NCBI GenBank assembly: GCA_961205875.1
Contig: OY540821.1
Coordinates: 12,462,001-12,526,000, forward strand
Direction: 5' to 3'
Origin: Sialis fuliginosa
Taxonomy: Eukaryota; Arthropoda; Insecta; Megaloptera; Sialidae
Length of the DNA: 64,000 bases
In this document: piece by piece, positions 35,866-47,614 of the stretch
How the letters are laid out: the number at the start of each line of letters is the position of its first letter
Numbering within the stretch: the stretch's first letter is position 1
Translations under genes and position numbers: made by a program
The notes under the pieces: model-generated
Seen by the model: only the letters and a program-made list of their open reading frames with translations
Database searches by the model: none
What the model was told of the DNA's origin: nothing

Positions 35866-36474
35866 ACCTAGGGAGTATATTCTTTCAAACAAACAAAAAT
35901 CATCATGCAATAGGTGCATATTTGTCGAAGTTATGCTCGAACATACATAAAAAAATATATTGATTGAATTGAGAATTTCCTCCTTTTTCGAAGTCGGTTA
36001 AAATATGTTCTGTGAATCATTCTTATTTTGGTCTCCGCTTTAAAAATTTGGTCCTTCCGTTTTAGGTCAAAATAAACAATTTTACTCAACAATTAGCTAA
36101 TGTAGTTTTACTTAGGTAATACCTATTACTAATTACATATAAATATTAGCATTTGTTTGCGAATGAAATCAACTGGAAAACTAAAAACAAACAAAAACTA
36201 AAAACTAAATAAAAAAGGTTTAGCCAACTTGAAAAAATTCAACCTATACCCAAAATTCAAATTCAAATAAAAAAACTGGTGCGCAGAAAAATCCAAAAAT
36301 TTTGATTTCGACTATGCTCGACCAATACTACAAATAGGTCGCTTTTTTGGCTCCGCACTATCTTTTTGTGTAGCTGTGTTATTATTAAAAATTTTAAATT
36401 TTTTATAATAATTTTAAATAAGGCCCTAATTTTTTTTAATAATCAGATTGTTGTTGCTAAAACTAAAAGATTCT

Positions 36475-36845
36475 GTGGACATCCTCCAACCCTTCTCTTA
36501 AGACACTTCTCCAGTATGCCTGCACTCTTCGTTGGCTACTTAGGTTCGACATGCTGACCATATGTATCATTCAAGGCAACAGAAAATCTCATAATTATTT
36601 AATTAAAAGCTGGGGCATCTCCTGCTCAACGTTGACATGTTTGTCTCTGAGATTAGGCCGGTGCGGTGACTTGACGGAGCCCAATGTAAAGTCCGCGTGT
36701 GTGAAGAGGGTCCTTGATTGGGCACGTCCTGGATTATTACGTTCTGTCAGATGGGATAACTTTTCTTGTTTAGACACTGACATGTATCCACACATGTTCT
36801 CGCCTATTTTTGCAGTAGGTGTACCTACGTGATGCACTCTAGAAA
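36475..36845. promoter_or_regulatory. 370-bp GC-rich island, strongest candidate conserved element
   Basis: The longest compositional outlier in the window. It includes CATAATTATTTAATTAAAAG (tandem homeodomain-type cores) beside GCTGGGGC, GGCCGGTGCGGTGACTTGAC, CTTGATTGGGCACG and GGATTATTACG. Open frames run on both strands (36551-36832 plus, 36595-36861 minus), but neither shows a domain and neither has clear splice signals at both sides. I favour conserved non-coding DNA. Confidence 0.3.
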
Positions 36846-39800
36846 ATTTCATTTGGAACAATTACTGCAGGATGAAATGGCGAAATCTTTCCGAAAGCCA
36901 AACTATATATTTTACTTTCCATGTATAGATATTTCATATACATGGTTATATGTAAGTATTGACCTTCTCTGAATCCAATCTGACTATTTTCACCATGATG
37001 TCTGTGTGTCTATCGGTCTGTAAGCACTGTTACTCAAATACGACAAATTGTAGAAGGGTGAAATTTTATATTTAAGATTAATTTTTCTCTGTTTGAAAAC
37101 GATCTTTCAACTGGATACGGATGTTTACTGACGTCGATTTTTTGAATTTTTCGAATTACTTTGAAACAGTGCGAATTAGAAAAAAAGGTTATAAAAAAAT
37201 TTTGAATTAGTCACTCAAGGATATATTTTTTATATATTTATTATATTATATTTATTATACTATTTTTTTGCATCATTACTTATCATATTAATTATGTTTT
37301 TCTTTTTTTTCCAGGTAAGTGTCAAATTTTTATCATAGTAGTGGTAAGTTAATAGTTAAATACAGTATCAGAGATTGATTTTTGATCAATTTTATTTAAA
37401 GAATTAACACTACAGGTAATTTGTATTAAAAAAAATCCTAATTTTATTAAATCATTATTAATAAAATCTATCACTTCTTTTTAAGACACCATATACATAC
37501 AATATATCTACATATATTATTTTATGAAACACAAATTATATTATGTGTTTGTAATAATAGCACATTAAAATAATAACATAATAATTACCAGCAATAATAC
37601 TTCGTTTAATTGATGTATTGTTTAATAATTACCGAATTTAAATACATAATTATATTTTATAATCGCTGAAATGGATTGTAATTTAATACACCATTAATTT
37701 CGAAATTTATCTACACTAACGCTGTTGGTGATAGTCTTAAATTTGTTACCTATATAATTTACATATTTTGTTGATCATTAGTTGTATTAATTGGTTCGTT
37801 GAACTTATTATGTTTGATTTAATTAACAGTTTATAAGCATGTAATTGTATAAAAGAGGATTTACGTATTTCCATATTGTTGGCCATATCATTTTCAACAA
37901 ATGAATATTTTAAGATGACCAAATCACCACTTTTGCTAACTTTTCCATTACTGGAGATAGAAGGATGGTTAAATAAAAGAAAATTTCGATTATTTGAAAT
38001 ATCATATTTTATACTTTACATCATTTCTGGTTTAACCGGAAGTTTCATAGAGAAAAGCATGCCAGCTTTAAAAAATTATAATACATAAGTTTACTTAAAA
38101 CAACTGCTAACAAAAATATAACAGTTTTCCGGTTAGACCGGAAATGTATTTAAAATAGTTGAAAAAACGTTGTTCTTATTTCACTATCCTTTTATCTCTA
38201 GTAATCCAAAATATATTTAGCAATGATGGCCATCTTAAAATAGTCTTAATGTATATCTATATCTATATAATTCTTGGTTGTATTCCAGATAACATTGTCT
38301 GTAAAGGGTTAACTGACTGTATATTGTATTGTATCGTACATTGATTTTTCTACCAACACCTCCAGATCGAAATGATTTGTGATTCGTATAATGGCATTTA
38401 AGATTGCACAGTTGTTTTCAACACTTATGTTTTGGTGGTATTATCTCTACTTCTAATTATACATACAGAGGGCTGGGGCTTAATTAAATAGCATCACGCC
38501 AAGGCTAGATTAACCATTGTGTCTGGCGGTTAATACATTTGCCTCCCCCCTGCCCCCTTCCCATAACTGTAATGGTTTAGTATCAACTGCTTTGATTTTA
38601 GCAGCCATGCGATAAATTCATTGATCTAGTTATTTTATTCTGTTAGATGATATTGTTGGTTTATTTGTATTTTTATCGTAGTTTTATGCAGTGGTTCTCA
38701 AAATGTAGAAGATGGTAAAAATTAAAAATGTCCTTATTAATATACGTAAATGTAAATTATTTAATATTTACATACTGAATATCTGAAGAAAAAATTATTT
38801 AAAAATTAATAAATTTTTTTAAATTAAAAAAATTTAATAAAAATTACCTTGATCCTGTTTTGATCCCGTTTTTGACTCTGTTAACTTTTAATTGGTATCG
38901 TGGAGGTCGGCCGGTACCCACAGTTCATGTTTTGTGTTTTTATAAGAAAGAAAAAATATTTGTGTTAAAAATTTTCTTAATTTTGATCTCTCGTATAAGA
39001 TAATTTAGTAAAATAATGATAAAAAGCTAGTTGAATACATAAAATGAATGTATTATTATTTAATCTTCAGTGAGGGTCGTAAAATTTACGATACCAATTA
39101 AGGCTTAATTGCCAAAAAAATAATAATTGTTACGAAATATTATTTAAGATTTCTAGGTAAAACCGTTTATGAAAGAATTGTCTGGTCTTTCATATCTGAG
39201 TATATAAATAATAAAATAATAAAGAAACACATTTTTTCTCGTTTAATGTTCACTTGTTCTTTAATATGTTCATAACCTCTGGTATAGATAATTTAGATGG
39301 ATGAAAATTCACCTTTTGTAGTAAAATTAATACAAAGTTAATGCTACGATGTAAACTGTTGTTATATTGAACTTTTTTTATACAAATAGCAAATTATTTT
39401 GTGATTATATTTATACACACTTTTTGCTTCTAAAGTAAACATTACAAAAGCTCGCATTTAATGTATAATATTGATTTAAATTTAATATACATACATAGCT
39501 GAACTTTATTTAGTTCTATGACCTTTTATTTTCATAAATGAATCTTGATTTTTAGAAATTATAATACTGTTCTACTTTTAGCTTGATATTTTTAATATTT
39601 ATAAATGAATTGAAAATTGCTTCATATCATTTTGTGCTTACGTATTCAAAACTTTGTACATAGTGTACATAATTGATCGAAACCCCGAAGTAACTCGTTT
39701 TTTTTTAAATTATAGCAAATCAAACTATAATAAAATAAAATACAAAAATATTATGGAACATCGAAGTCATGTTTGGTTTTCCATACCGAAATTTTTTTGT

Positions 39801-40239
39801 AAACGATCTTGCAACTGATCATAAATTGAATTTTTTAAATTATTTTTGAAGTAGTGCGAATTATAAAAATATAAATAATAGTTTAAAATGAAAGTTAAAG
39901 AGAATAAATATTATTATCTATCGGTCAGAAAGAGTTTTTTTAATATAATTAGAAACACGTATTAACGAAAATTCTGTGGCACCCATAACAACTTTTTGTT
40001 CATAAAATATGTACTTATATCGACAATTCATTTATGTTTTTCAAGGTATTGAAATATATAAACATTAATCTTCAATCTCAAAAATACACCTAAAAAATAA
40101 CCGAAGTGTTAAACATTTCCACATACAAAAAAATAAATATAATTCCATCATTTTTTTTTTTAAACAACACACTTATTATCTCTCTTGTATCCCTACACCA
40201 ACCCATCTACTCACTTCACTCCTATTTACATACATACAC
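36846..40239. other. AT-rich DNA with one short inverted repeat
   Basis: CATTTCTGGTTTAACCGGAA at 38022 and the reverse complement of CATTTCCGGTCTAACCGGAA ending at 38146 form 20-base arms (18 of 20 matching). A lone hAT-like end sits at 38689. C-rich pyrimidine patch near 38540. No gene recognised. Confidence 0.5.
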
Positions 40240-40470
40240 ACAAAAAACATCTACGGCGGCTGCGACAATGACGTCACAACACATTGAGTACAGTTGAGAG
40301 TCCTCGACAAACAACGGCGAGTCTCTCTCTATGCATGTGTTTGTATGTTTACGCGTGCGTATGTGGATTGTGTATGTGTGTGTGTGTGTGTGTAAATAAC
40401 GTCGCCGTCCGGGAGGACATAATTAAACTTCTCGAGACAATCTACACTGCATAGCCATGGTTGTGATGTT
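40240..40470. promoter_or_regulatory. GC-richer island with TGACGTCA site and (GT)n
   Basis: Holds AATGACGTCACAACAC (full CRE consensus), ACGGCGGCTGCGAC, a (GT)n tract at about 40370-40393 and CGTCGCCGTCCGGGAGG. No reading frame. Promoter- or enhancer-like by composition only. Confidence 0.25.
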
Positions 40471-40727
40471 TCCATCATTATACATATAGCATAAACTCTA
40501 ATGTTTGTGTTAGATCTGCTAGCAAAGGGTTTAATATGGTAAAGGAGAGTATCTTTTCATAAAAAAGTCTACCTTTGTTAATGTTTTTGATACAAGTACA
40601 ATAGATCCGCTTAAATATAAACAGGGGCGTATTTACGTAAGGGCGAAAAGGACACTTGCCCAAACGGCAAATTTTGAAACCATCAAAAATATTGTTTTGT
40701 CTTGAGACTGTCGAAATTATTTTATAA

Positions 40728-40920
40728 TTGTGGTTCATTAGTTATGCGTGTGACAAGGATTCAGGAGACAGACAGACAGACACGGAACATAAGTGTTTGT
40801 CTTGACCTGAAACGGAAAGATCAATTTAAAATTTTGAAATCGGAGAACAATTTTTTTGTCCCATTCTAAAACGATCACAAAGCTTCTCGTATCTTCGATA
40901 TTGCGAGGAAGCAATATGTA
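40728..40920 (+). repeat. GAGTTATGCGTGTGACAAGG-type repeat, plus copy 1
   Basis: Order: TTAGTTATGCGTGTGACAAGG, GACAGACAGACAGACACGGA, AAATTTTGAAATCGGAGAAC, AAAACGATCACAAAGCTTCT and GTATCTTCGATATTGCGAGG ending AAGCAATA. Shared with 46624-46773, 58440-58624 and (minus) 29625-29780. SINE-like with a conserved 3' end GCGAGGAAGCAA. Confidence 0.7.
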
Positions 40921-41650
40921 AACATGCCTACTTCATTTTTTAAATTGCCACAATACAAACATTTCGAGTATAAAATTAGCATACTTAATATATTAATTTA
41001 ATGTTGTTCTTTTTTCAAGAAATGACATGGCATTATTTAAATTGAATTAATAAAATATGTATTTTTAAAAATTAGCTTCGTCATAAATAATTATCATAAA
41101 TACATAAGTACATTGCAAACAGTACATATAAAAATAAATAAATAGTATCAGTTTTGGCAACGACTTAAACATTTTCAGCTGACAAACAATAGTAGAATAA
41201 TCATATTCTATTATTTATGCACATTTAATTGCATTATGTACTAAACTTCTCTCTAATTTTCTTTAAGAAACATTAAATACGAACTTATTATAAAAAACAA
41301 AGATCTTTCATAATTGATTTGCAAAAAAATACGTCGTTACAAAATATACACAAAAACATTCGCGGAGCGGAAAATTTAAATTTTGTTGCATTATAATTAA
41401 TTTCTCGGTGAATACCAATGATATTTTGCATAAATGTTCCCCCAAAAATTATAAATATCGGTCGTCCATAAGAACACATGTTAAATTGAAATCAATATAT
41501 TTCCTAAACGGCTCGGTAAATCAATTTAATATTTTGTTTATTGCATTAGAATGATTATGAGAACATTCTCACCAATTTTCATGCATTTGGTAATATTTTA
41601 AATATAATGTTTGATCCTTTATTAATATGGAAGAATTACAAAATTATCTC
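40921..41650. other. AT-rich DNA, no gene recognised
   Basis: No repeats paired and no coding signal. Confidence 0.5.
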
Positions 41651-41729
41651 CCGTTTTAAGAAAACTGAATCAAATAGTAATTTCTTTAAAAATTGAGTAA
41701 TTGTTATGAAATATTTTACTCCGTGTGGT
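41651..41729 (+). repeat. Uncharacterised dispersed repeat, copy 2
   Basis: CCGTTTTAAGAAAACTGAAT, CAAATAGTAATTTC, AAAAATTGAGTAATTGTTAT and GAAATATTTTACTCCGTGTG match the reverse complement of 28141-28220. Confidence 0.6.
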
Positions 41730-42437
41730 TATATCTCCATATCCTTTCCGACAACAGTAAAATCATGAGTTATTTATTTAACTTAATTACTTTCCGTTGC
41801 AAATGAAACGTTTCTATGCTATATTTCAACATCAAAAGTTACAAAAGATGTAGATGTATGCAAATTCAAATCATATTCATTCTACAAAAAGAATTGCAAA
41901 GTACATTTTACTCGAATCGATCCAGTGCAGTTTTAATTTAAAAAGGCAATACTGCTTTGTCATATTAGAATAATATTTCTTCAAGTAAAGTCACAATTCC
42001 TTATAAAAATGGAATATATGTATGTTTCCTTTGTGCATTAGTACATTTTTAATTAAATTGAATTCGTTTCAAATCTCTCAACTTTTTTTTAATATCGTAT
42101 TATATCTATCTGATATGAATAATTTTTAAAATTAAATAATCTAGTTTTATTCAGCCTTAATGAAATTTAATTTTTATTTGTTCTTAAGGTTGGGGTTGTA
42201 TTTCTAAACCTGTTAAATACTTATGTCATTGTACATGGTTTAGTGAGCTATATTTTTGTAAATCAATAAAAAAAACCGTTAAACTCTGTTGGGATTGGTC
42301 ATAATTTTAATTGTAATCATGTAGATATAATCATATTTTGAATCTAATTTTCACATTGTTCTTACTTTAATATAATTTGTTTCTTTTCTTAGAATTGTTT
42401 ATAAATAAAAGAATATTATTATTATTATTGAAATATA
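41730..42437. other. AT-rich DNA, no gene recognised
   Basis: No paired ends or motifs were detected. Confidence 0.5.
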
Positions 42438-42798
42438 CAGTAAGTCTTCGACTTCTTTCCAAAGGTTTTCATGTAAGTCGAAAAATCGTGTAAGTCGAGG
42501 ACTTACTGTAGCATAAAATATAACAATCAGTTTTGTAAAACAAGTGAACGCAGCAGAGAAAAATGTATAAAATTGTAAACAAAATGCAGTACTAAAAACC
42601 CTAAAAAAATATATAAATTCCCTGTTGTGCCAACTAAACTTTGAGCATATAGACAAGAGGGGAATGAGGAAACGGTGAGGTGTTTAACAATCTTGGTTGA
42701 CACAATGACCGCAGGGATACAAAGTGCTGCGAAATAACAAAAAAAAATACTTTTTTCCAATCTCGTATGTATGAATTCGCGTAAGTCGAGGACTACCT
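42438..42798. mobile_element. Pogo-like MITE with CAGTAAGTC(C/T)TCGACTT ends
   Basis: CAGTAAGTCTTCGACTTC at 42438 after TA, GTAAGTCGAGGACTTACTG ending at 42508 before TA, and a third decayed end GCGTAAGTCGAGGACTACCT near 42780-42798. The first two ends enclose only 71 bp. The third would give an element of about 360 bp. Likely either two overlapping insertions or an element with a duplicated terminus. CAGTA ends with TA duplications fit pogo/Tigger-type elements. The minus-strand open frame inside has no catalytic motif. Confidence 0.6.
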
Positions 42799-43421
42799 AT
42801 ATGTATACAAATGCCTTTCACATAAAAAATAATATTAAAAATAAAATATCTATAATAATACGATGTATTATATTTAAATAAATCATATTGAAATCTACTA
42901 CATCTTTTTAAATACTTATGCGGTAGATATAGTAAATGTAGGCTCTATGTATGAAAGTATTTTTAGAACTTTTGCGTTGACCACTAGAAAAGTTTTCGAG
43001 TATTTTTCTCGGCTTTCCATTTTGTCATGTGTGACTAACGAGTCTTGAAAAGCCAACAGAAACTCGCCGAGGCGTTGGATGAAAATATTGCAAATATCTT
43101 ATAACTCGACTATTTATTTAATGGAAATTTGTAAACTACTGAATAATAATAAATAAAAAAATATATATTCGATCACTAACGAAGCAATAAATTTTAAGGT
43201 CTCCGAATCAATTTAATTTAAGAACAGTGGCCAAGAAAAGATTAATGTTATTTGTAAGAAACAACCATATATTTTCTAAATTGGTTCTATGGAACTTGTT
43301 CTTCTTCACGTTTGGAGTATTTAGGGTGGGAAATACTTTAGATCGTTTTTGTCATTATCACATGCTTTTAAAATTTCCTTTAGACAGATTCTATGTAATT
43401 GGTATTTTCTAACAAGGAACT
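42799..43421. other. AT-rich DNA, no gene recognised
   Basis: The patch 42990-43080 is mildly GC-richer. Nothing else was detected. Confidence 0.5.
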
Positions 43422-43665
43422 CTTAATACTTTGATGAATAGAAATTTTTCATTATTGTGTTATAAAACTATTAAATAATTATAATTATTTATAGCAGTAT
43501 ATTTATGATTAAGTTCCTTAATACTTTGATGATTAAAAATTTATCTTTATTGTGTTATGACAAGGCCCAGATAGAGGGGGGGGGGCTAGGAGGACCATAT
43601 AGCTCGGGCCTCTGGAGCCTCAGGGTTACAACTATTAAAGAATTATTATGCTGTATATTTTATGA
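43422..43665 (+). repeat. 95-bp tandem duplication, second unit split by a G-rich insertion
   Basis: CTTAATACTTTGATGA..A..AAATTT begins both 43422 and 43517. After ATTGTGTTATGA at 43560 the second unit is interrupted by about 69 bases (43561-43629: CAAGGCCCAGATAGAGG, G10, CTCGGGCCTCTGGAG) and then resumes ACTATTAAAGAATTAT. The insert has no flanking duplication I can see. Confidence 0.6.
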
Positions 43666-44875
43666 TTGATTGATTTTAATAATGTAACATTTACATATTT
43701 CACAAATTATAGTTATTGGTTCAGACGCAAAGATATATTATCTTCAATTTTGTATGTTTTTATTTATTTATATCCGCTTTTTATTACAGTATTTGACGCG
43801 TATTTTACTTATATGTATACCTAATAAATTTCAATTTATCTTCATATATTTGACAGATTTTTATGAAAGTTTTAACACACGTCAAATATTTATCAGTTAT
43901 AAAAGAAAGAAGTTTCATAAATATAAAAATAAAACGCACCCATTATGAAATATATTTTTTTATCTTACAACGCCTAACTGATAGGTTTTTTTTTGTATAC
44001 GTTCATTTACATTTTACTTTACATTGAACCAGTATAAAAATAATATTTTAAATACAGTTTTTTCCCTGGGAAGGTTTTGAATTATGAACTATGGACGAAC
44101 CATTACATATAATATAAACAATTTAAGATTTTTCGTTTTCATATTTGGGTTACGTTATGCACTAATGTATCAATTTTGAGATTATAAGGTTTTTAATGCA
44201 CGCAAAGAAAAATACATATTAATATAATTAATCTCACTTCAACAGAGTTTATTGCAGAAAGTATTTTTGTGGAATTATAATTTAAATGATTTTTTATACC
44301 TATATGAGCCATTTTCTCTTATATTGAAAACTTTATTTTGAATGAAACTGCATTTATAACTCTTAAATGATTTTTGTGTTGGTCAATATATTAATGCATA
44401 AGACAGGTCATTCCATTTATGAAATAAAAAAAAAGACGATGGCATTAATTGCATAATTAATTTTTTTAAAAACGGTACGATATCAAAAGTTGGTAATGTT
44501 ATTCATATCACCTAAATCAAAACTCGGAAATTATTTATATTTTCAAGGTGTATGATTTTTTTAATATTAAATTGAAAAGTTCACAGGTGAAGTTGTTATG
44601 GACACGGATTTTTTTAATTAATGAAAGTTGTCAAAATATTTGTATCTATGTTATTAATTTTCTTCTGAAATTCGTGTAACAAATAATTAAAAGCAATTAT
44701 TTGAAATTTATTTTTTAATGTTTTTAAATATGACTTTTATAATTATAAAACAGATGAACAAACTTCTATAATTAATTGAAAATTGATTTTTTAAATAGTT
44801 CTTATTTTACTATAGTAAGCTTACATTTCCGGATTATTAAGGAAAACTAAGATACTGACACTAATCTTAGCCGTT
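43666..44875. other. AT-rich DNA, no gene recognised
   Basis: No paired ends, and open frames look composition-driven. Confidence 0.5.
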
Positions 44876-45230
44876 TTAAGGCTTATCATTTTGTTTATGA
44901 TTTTTCTCCAGTAATTGACACCCAGTGATATGTAAGTACTATACAAAAGTTATAAAATAAAGAATAATAAAATTTGGAACAATATAAAGCAGATGCTTTG
45001 ATAATATAATAATTAATAAATAGATTACACTTGTAAATTAGTTTGAATATCCACCACTTTGACACAAATTGGCCGATTGTCATCAAATGAAGCTGTTTTA
45101 CAGTTAAGTGTCTATATATTATGATTCAGTAATGGTAGTAATCAAATATCAATAAATATGTATAATTTAGTACATTAGATTAAACAAGTGTCCAACACTA
45201 GGGTATTATCCAAAACTGGTGTTAATACCT
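44876..45230 (-). mobile_element. AGGTACTGG-family MITE, copy D
   Basis: The reverse complement of the family body (TTTTTCTCCAGTAATTGACA, GGCCGATTGTCATCAAATGA, TATTATGATTCAGTAATGGT) runs to CCAAAACTGGTGTTAATACCT before TA. The other end is truncated at about 44876. Confidence 0.65.
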
Positions 45231-45552
45231 TATAATGACACACTGTGAATATATAAGACTCTTCACAGTGCAGGCGGCTAGGTTTTACATTGATTAAACT
45301 AGACGCTTTCATATAATACTTGACCGTACAATTATCGTTCATTTGATGTAAAAGCATTCATTTGAATCTATGTATGTAAACCGTTGGCGGCCACCTAGTA
45401 TCAAAAGGGATCGAAATCATTTTGAATAAATTTACTATTAGAAAATACTATTTATTATTTAATATTTTTTAACCAACTTCAAAAAAGAATGAGGTGCTTA
45501 ATTCGGATGTATGTATTTTTTTATCTATGTTCGGGCATGACTACGACTAATA

Positions 45553-46008
45553 CAGTGTAACCTTAATATAACGAGCCTCAATATAACGATTTCCTCGATT
45601 TAACAAATTTTTCGAAATCCCCTAAAACTGCCCGTAAGAGCTAATGCAAAATATACCTTTATATTACAAATACATTTGTCAACATCCTCTTTATAACGAA
45701 TTTTTCGACAGGTTCAGAAACGTTAAATTTTTCGTAAAACAATAATTATTGTTTTTTTGCTGTTTGTCACTGTTGCAAGTTTTAAAGTTGCAATGGCTGA
45801 AAAACAAAAAAAGGCATTCCTTAACCGTCGCAAAGTATGTAGACGAGAATCCTACAACGAAAAAAATAGACATCGCTACATTCTTACCTTGTTATAACGA
45901 ATTGTAGACCAACCTAACCTTTATATAACAAACCTCACTGTAACAAATTACTTGGTATAACGAATATTTTCTACTTCCCTTCAGTTTTGTTATATCGAGG
46001 TTGCACTG
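45553..46008 (+). mobile_element. Pogo/Tigger-like element, 456 bp, TA duplication
   Basis: The ends CAGTGTAACCTTAATATAAC and (reverse complement of the right) CAGTGCAACCTCGATATAAC are inverted copies flanked by TA (45551-45552 and 46009-46010). ATATAACGAA-type strings recur near both ends. Inside is a transposase N-terminal remnant (45797-45907). The DDE domain is absent, so the copy is non-autonomous. Confidence 0.88.
45797..45907 (+). pseudogene. CENP-B/pogo-type helix-turn-helix remnant
   Basis: The frame reads KRHSLTVAKYVDENPTTKKI and continues DIATF before hitting non-homologous sequence and TAG at 45905. The VDENPTTKKIDIA pattern fits the first DNA-binding helix-turn-helix of pogo/Tigger/CENP-B-type transposases. 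An ATG at 45794 lies in a different frame, so a frameshift separates the start from the motif. Everything C-terminal is deleted. Confidence 0.7.
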
Positions 46009-46140
46009 TATACACCGATTTGAATGATTTTTATTTTTTTGAAAGAGTATACTTCCGAGGTGGTCTCATATAAATTTTATCAAAATCTGACCACAATCTT
46101 CGAAGATATAACAAAGTTTTTTCTTGTGTATCAATTTAAA

Positions 46141-46623
46141 AAAAAAAATTATTACACCTTAAATATATAATAATGATACTGCAATATACAGATTATATTA
46201 ATTTAAAAACGGTATCACTCAATCTGGTAGATTTTTATTAAATATGGTCCAATTCGTACATTTGGAGTGTTAAATTTCCAACTTGAACAATCAGTGATTA
46301 ATGGATGCTGATTTTATAAATCGACATCACGGTTTTTCGCGCATTACATTACCCCGTATCGCCCTGAAATAAAAATAGCATGCAACTGATACCCACGCTA
46401 ACAGTGGCGTGTGTGAATTATTTTATACGGGGTGAATAATTTTTATATCTACAGTTTTTTGTGTGTGAAATTCAACTTCTATTTTCTTATATTATAATTA
46501 ATTATTTATGAAATTAGTGAATGTTAATTGTTCAAGATATTAACAGACTCATAAACGGTTGAACAACGGTAAATTATTGCCAGTATTCATAAATAACAGT
46601 ACAAAATCATGTAAATAAACAAA
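46141..46623. other. AT-rich DNA, no gene recognised
   Basis: A short GC-richer patch at 46325-46430 (CGCATTACATTACCCCGTAT) is the only outlier. Confidence 0.45.
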
Positions 46624-46773
46624 ATGCGTGTGACAAGGATTCACTCGACATATACACAGACAGACAGACACGGAACGAAAAGTGTTAAAATTTTGAAATC
46701 AGAGAACAATTTTTTTCTTCTTATTTTAAAACGATCACAAAGCTTCTTGTATCTTTGATATGGCGAGGAAGCA
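46624..46773 (+). repeat. GAGTTATGCGTGTGACAAGG-type repeat, plus copy 2
   Basis: ATGCGTGTGACAAGGATTCA, GACAGACAGACACGGAACG, AAATTTTGAAATCAGAGAAC, AAAACGATCACAAAGCTTCT and ATATGGCGAGGAAGCAA. The 5' part before ATGCG is missing. Confidence 0.7.
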
Positions 46774-47329
46774 AAATAAAACATAATTACTTGACATTAA
46801 CATAACAAGAAATTAACAATTACAAATCGTACGGAGTGAAACAATAGTTATTTTATCAGGTACGCCACTGTTTTTGCAAATGCATACTGTGTACGTATAT
46901 TGTAATTAACTCTGTGACCGGTGAATATGATTGTTTTGAATCGTTAATTTGAAAAACGTGTTTTTCTGTTTGTCCAACGTCTACTCGATCCATGTTCAAC
47001 CTAATTGGATATAATTAGGGTCATTTTTATCCCGTATGTTGGCAGCAATGTTTGATCTGTGATGGAATTATTTCTATTACTTACTGCAGGGCTGAAGGTT
47101 TTATTGTTTACTACAATTTCCCCGCGGCTTAGCCCATGTGAATTTTAAAATCGACTAATACCCGTGAAACTGGTTACTTTAAAAACGTATAGGTACAAAA
47201 TTTAATTGCATCAATATCACAAACATTTTTTTGTTAATTTTTATTGGAAAACATAAATTATACATTTTTTTATATAAATAATTTTCCCAATAAATATTTT
47301 TAGAAGTTACATCTATCTATCTACAAGCT

Positions 47330-47450
47330 CGATGGTTTGCAAAGTTTCAAATCGATACGATAATTAGAAGTGTCTGAAAAGTGAGTTGTAAGATTAGCTT
47401 ACAATGTTATAGGTCAAGCTAATAAAAACTTGTTAAAAAATAATGTACAT
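47330..47450 (+). repeat. TTTGCAAAGTTTCAAATYGA repeat, plus copy
   Basis: GGTTTGCAAAGTTTCAAATC, GATACGATAATTAGAAG, TGAAAAGTGAGTTGTAAGAT and TATAGGTCAAGCTAATAA match the reverse complement of 60830-60935. A dispersed, non-coding repeat of unknown class. Confidence 0.6.
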
Positions 47451-47570
47451 TACACAAGAATTTAGATATTTACATTACCTCAGTAATGCGCGGGCTTCAA
47501 ACCATGCTCTTACTTTTCCTTCTAATGTAATATAGTATTGTTTCATATCACGTATAATAAAAATTTTTTT

Positions 47571-47595
47571 GTCTTAATCAACTTGGATTACACTG
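47571..47595. repeat. Solo terminal repeat facing a related MITE
   Basis: GTCTTAATCAACTTGGATTA CACTG is the same as the right end of the MITE at 47615-48015 and lies head-on to that element's left end, separated by TATAATAAAATTTATTATA. Together 47570-47640 is a near-perfect hairpin (35-base arms, one mismatch). Confidence 0.75.
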
Positions 47596-47614
47596 TATAA
47601 TAAAATTTATTATA

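Larger units (their letters stand above)
34770..35999 (+). repeat. GAAGTCGGTT repeat, copy 2, split by a hAT element
   Basis: The left part (GATGTCGGTTTTATTTTTTT … TTCTGATGAAATTTATATGGG) and the right part (ACATACATAAAAAAATATAT, TGAATTGAGAATTTCCTCC, CGAAGTCGGTTAAA) rejoin when 34890-35865 and one 8-bp duplication are removed. This matches the order in copy 1 at 16149-16330. Confidence 0.7.
45474..46140 (-). repeat. GAAGTCGGTT repeat, copy 3, split by a pogo-like element
   Basis: Starts AACCAACTTCAAAAAAG, then ATTCGGATGTATGTATTTTT and TATGTTCGGGCATGACTACG, and resumes after the insertion with ACACCGATTTGAATGATTTT, ACTTCCGAGGTGGTCTCATA and TAAATTTTATCAAAATCTGA. Removing 45553-46008 and one TA restores a continuous repeat. 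Confidence 0.7.

Noticed and set aside
36551-36861. Open frames on both strands in the GC-rich island
   Set aside because: Neither has a domain or paired splice signals; GC-rich DNA has fewer stops. Kept as an island, not as a gene.
38689-38706. CAGTGGTTCTCAAAATG, a hAT-like left end
   Set aside because: No matching right end or 8-bp duplication was found in the next kilobase.
42527-42760. 77-codon minus frame inside the pogo-like MITE
   Set aside because: No DDE or helix-turn-helix pattern; hydrophobic composition follows from base content.
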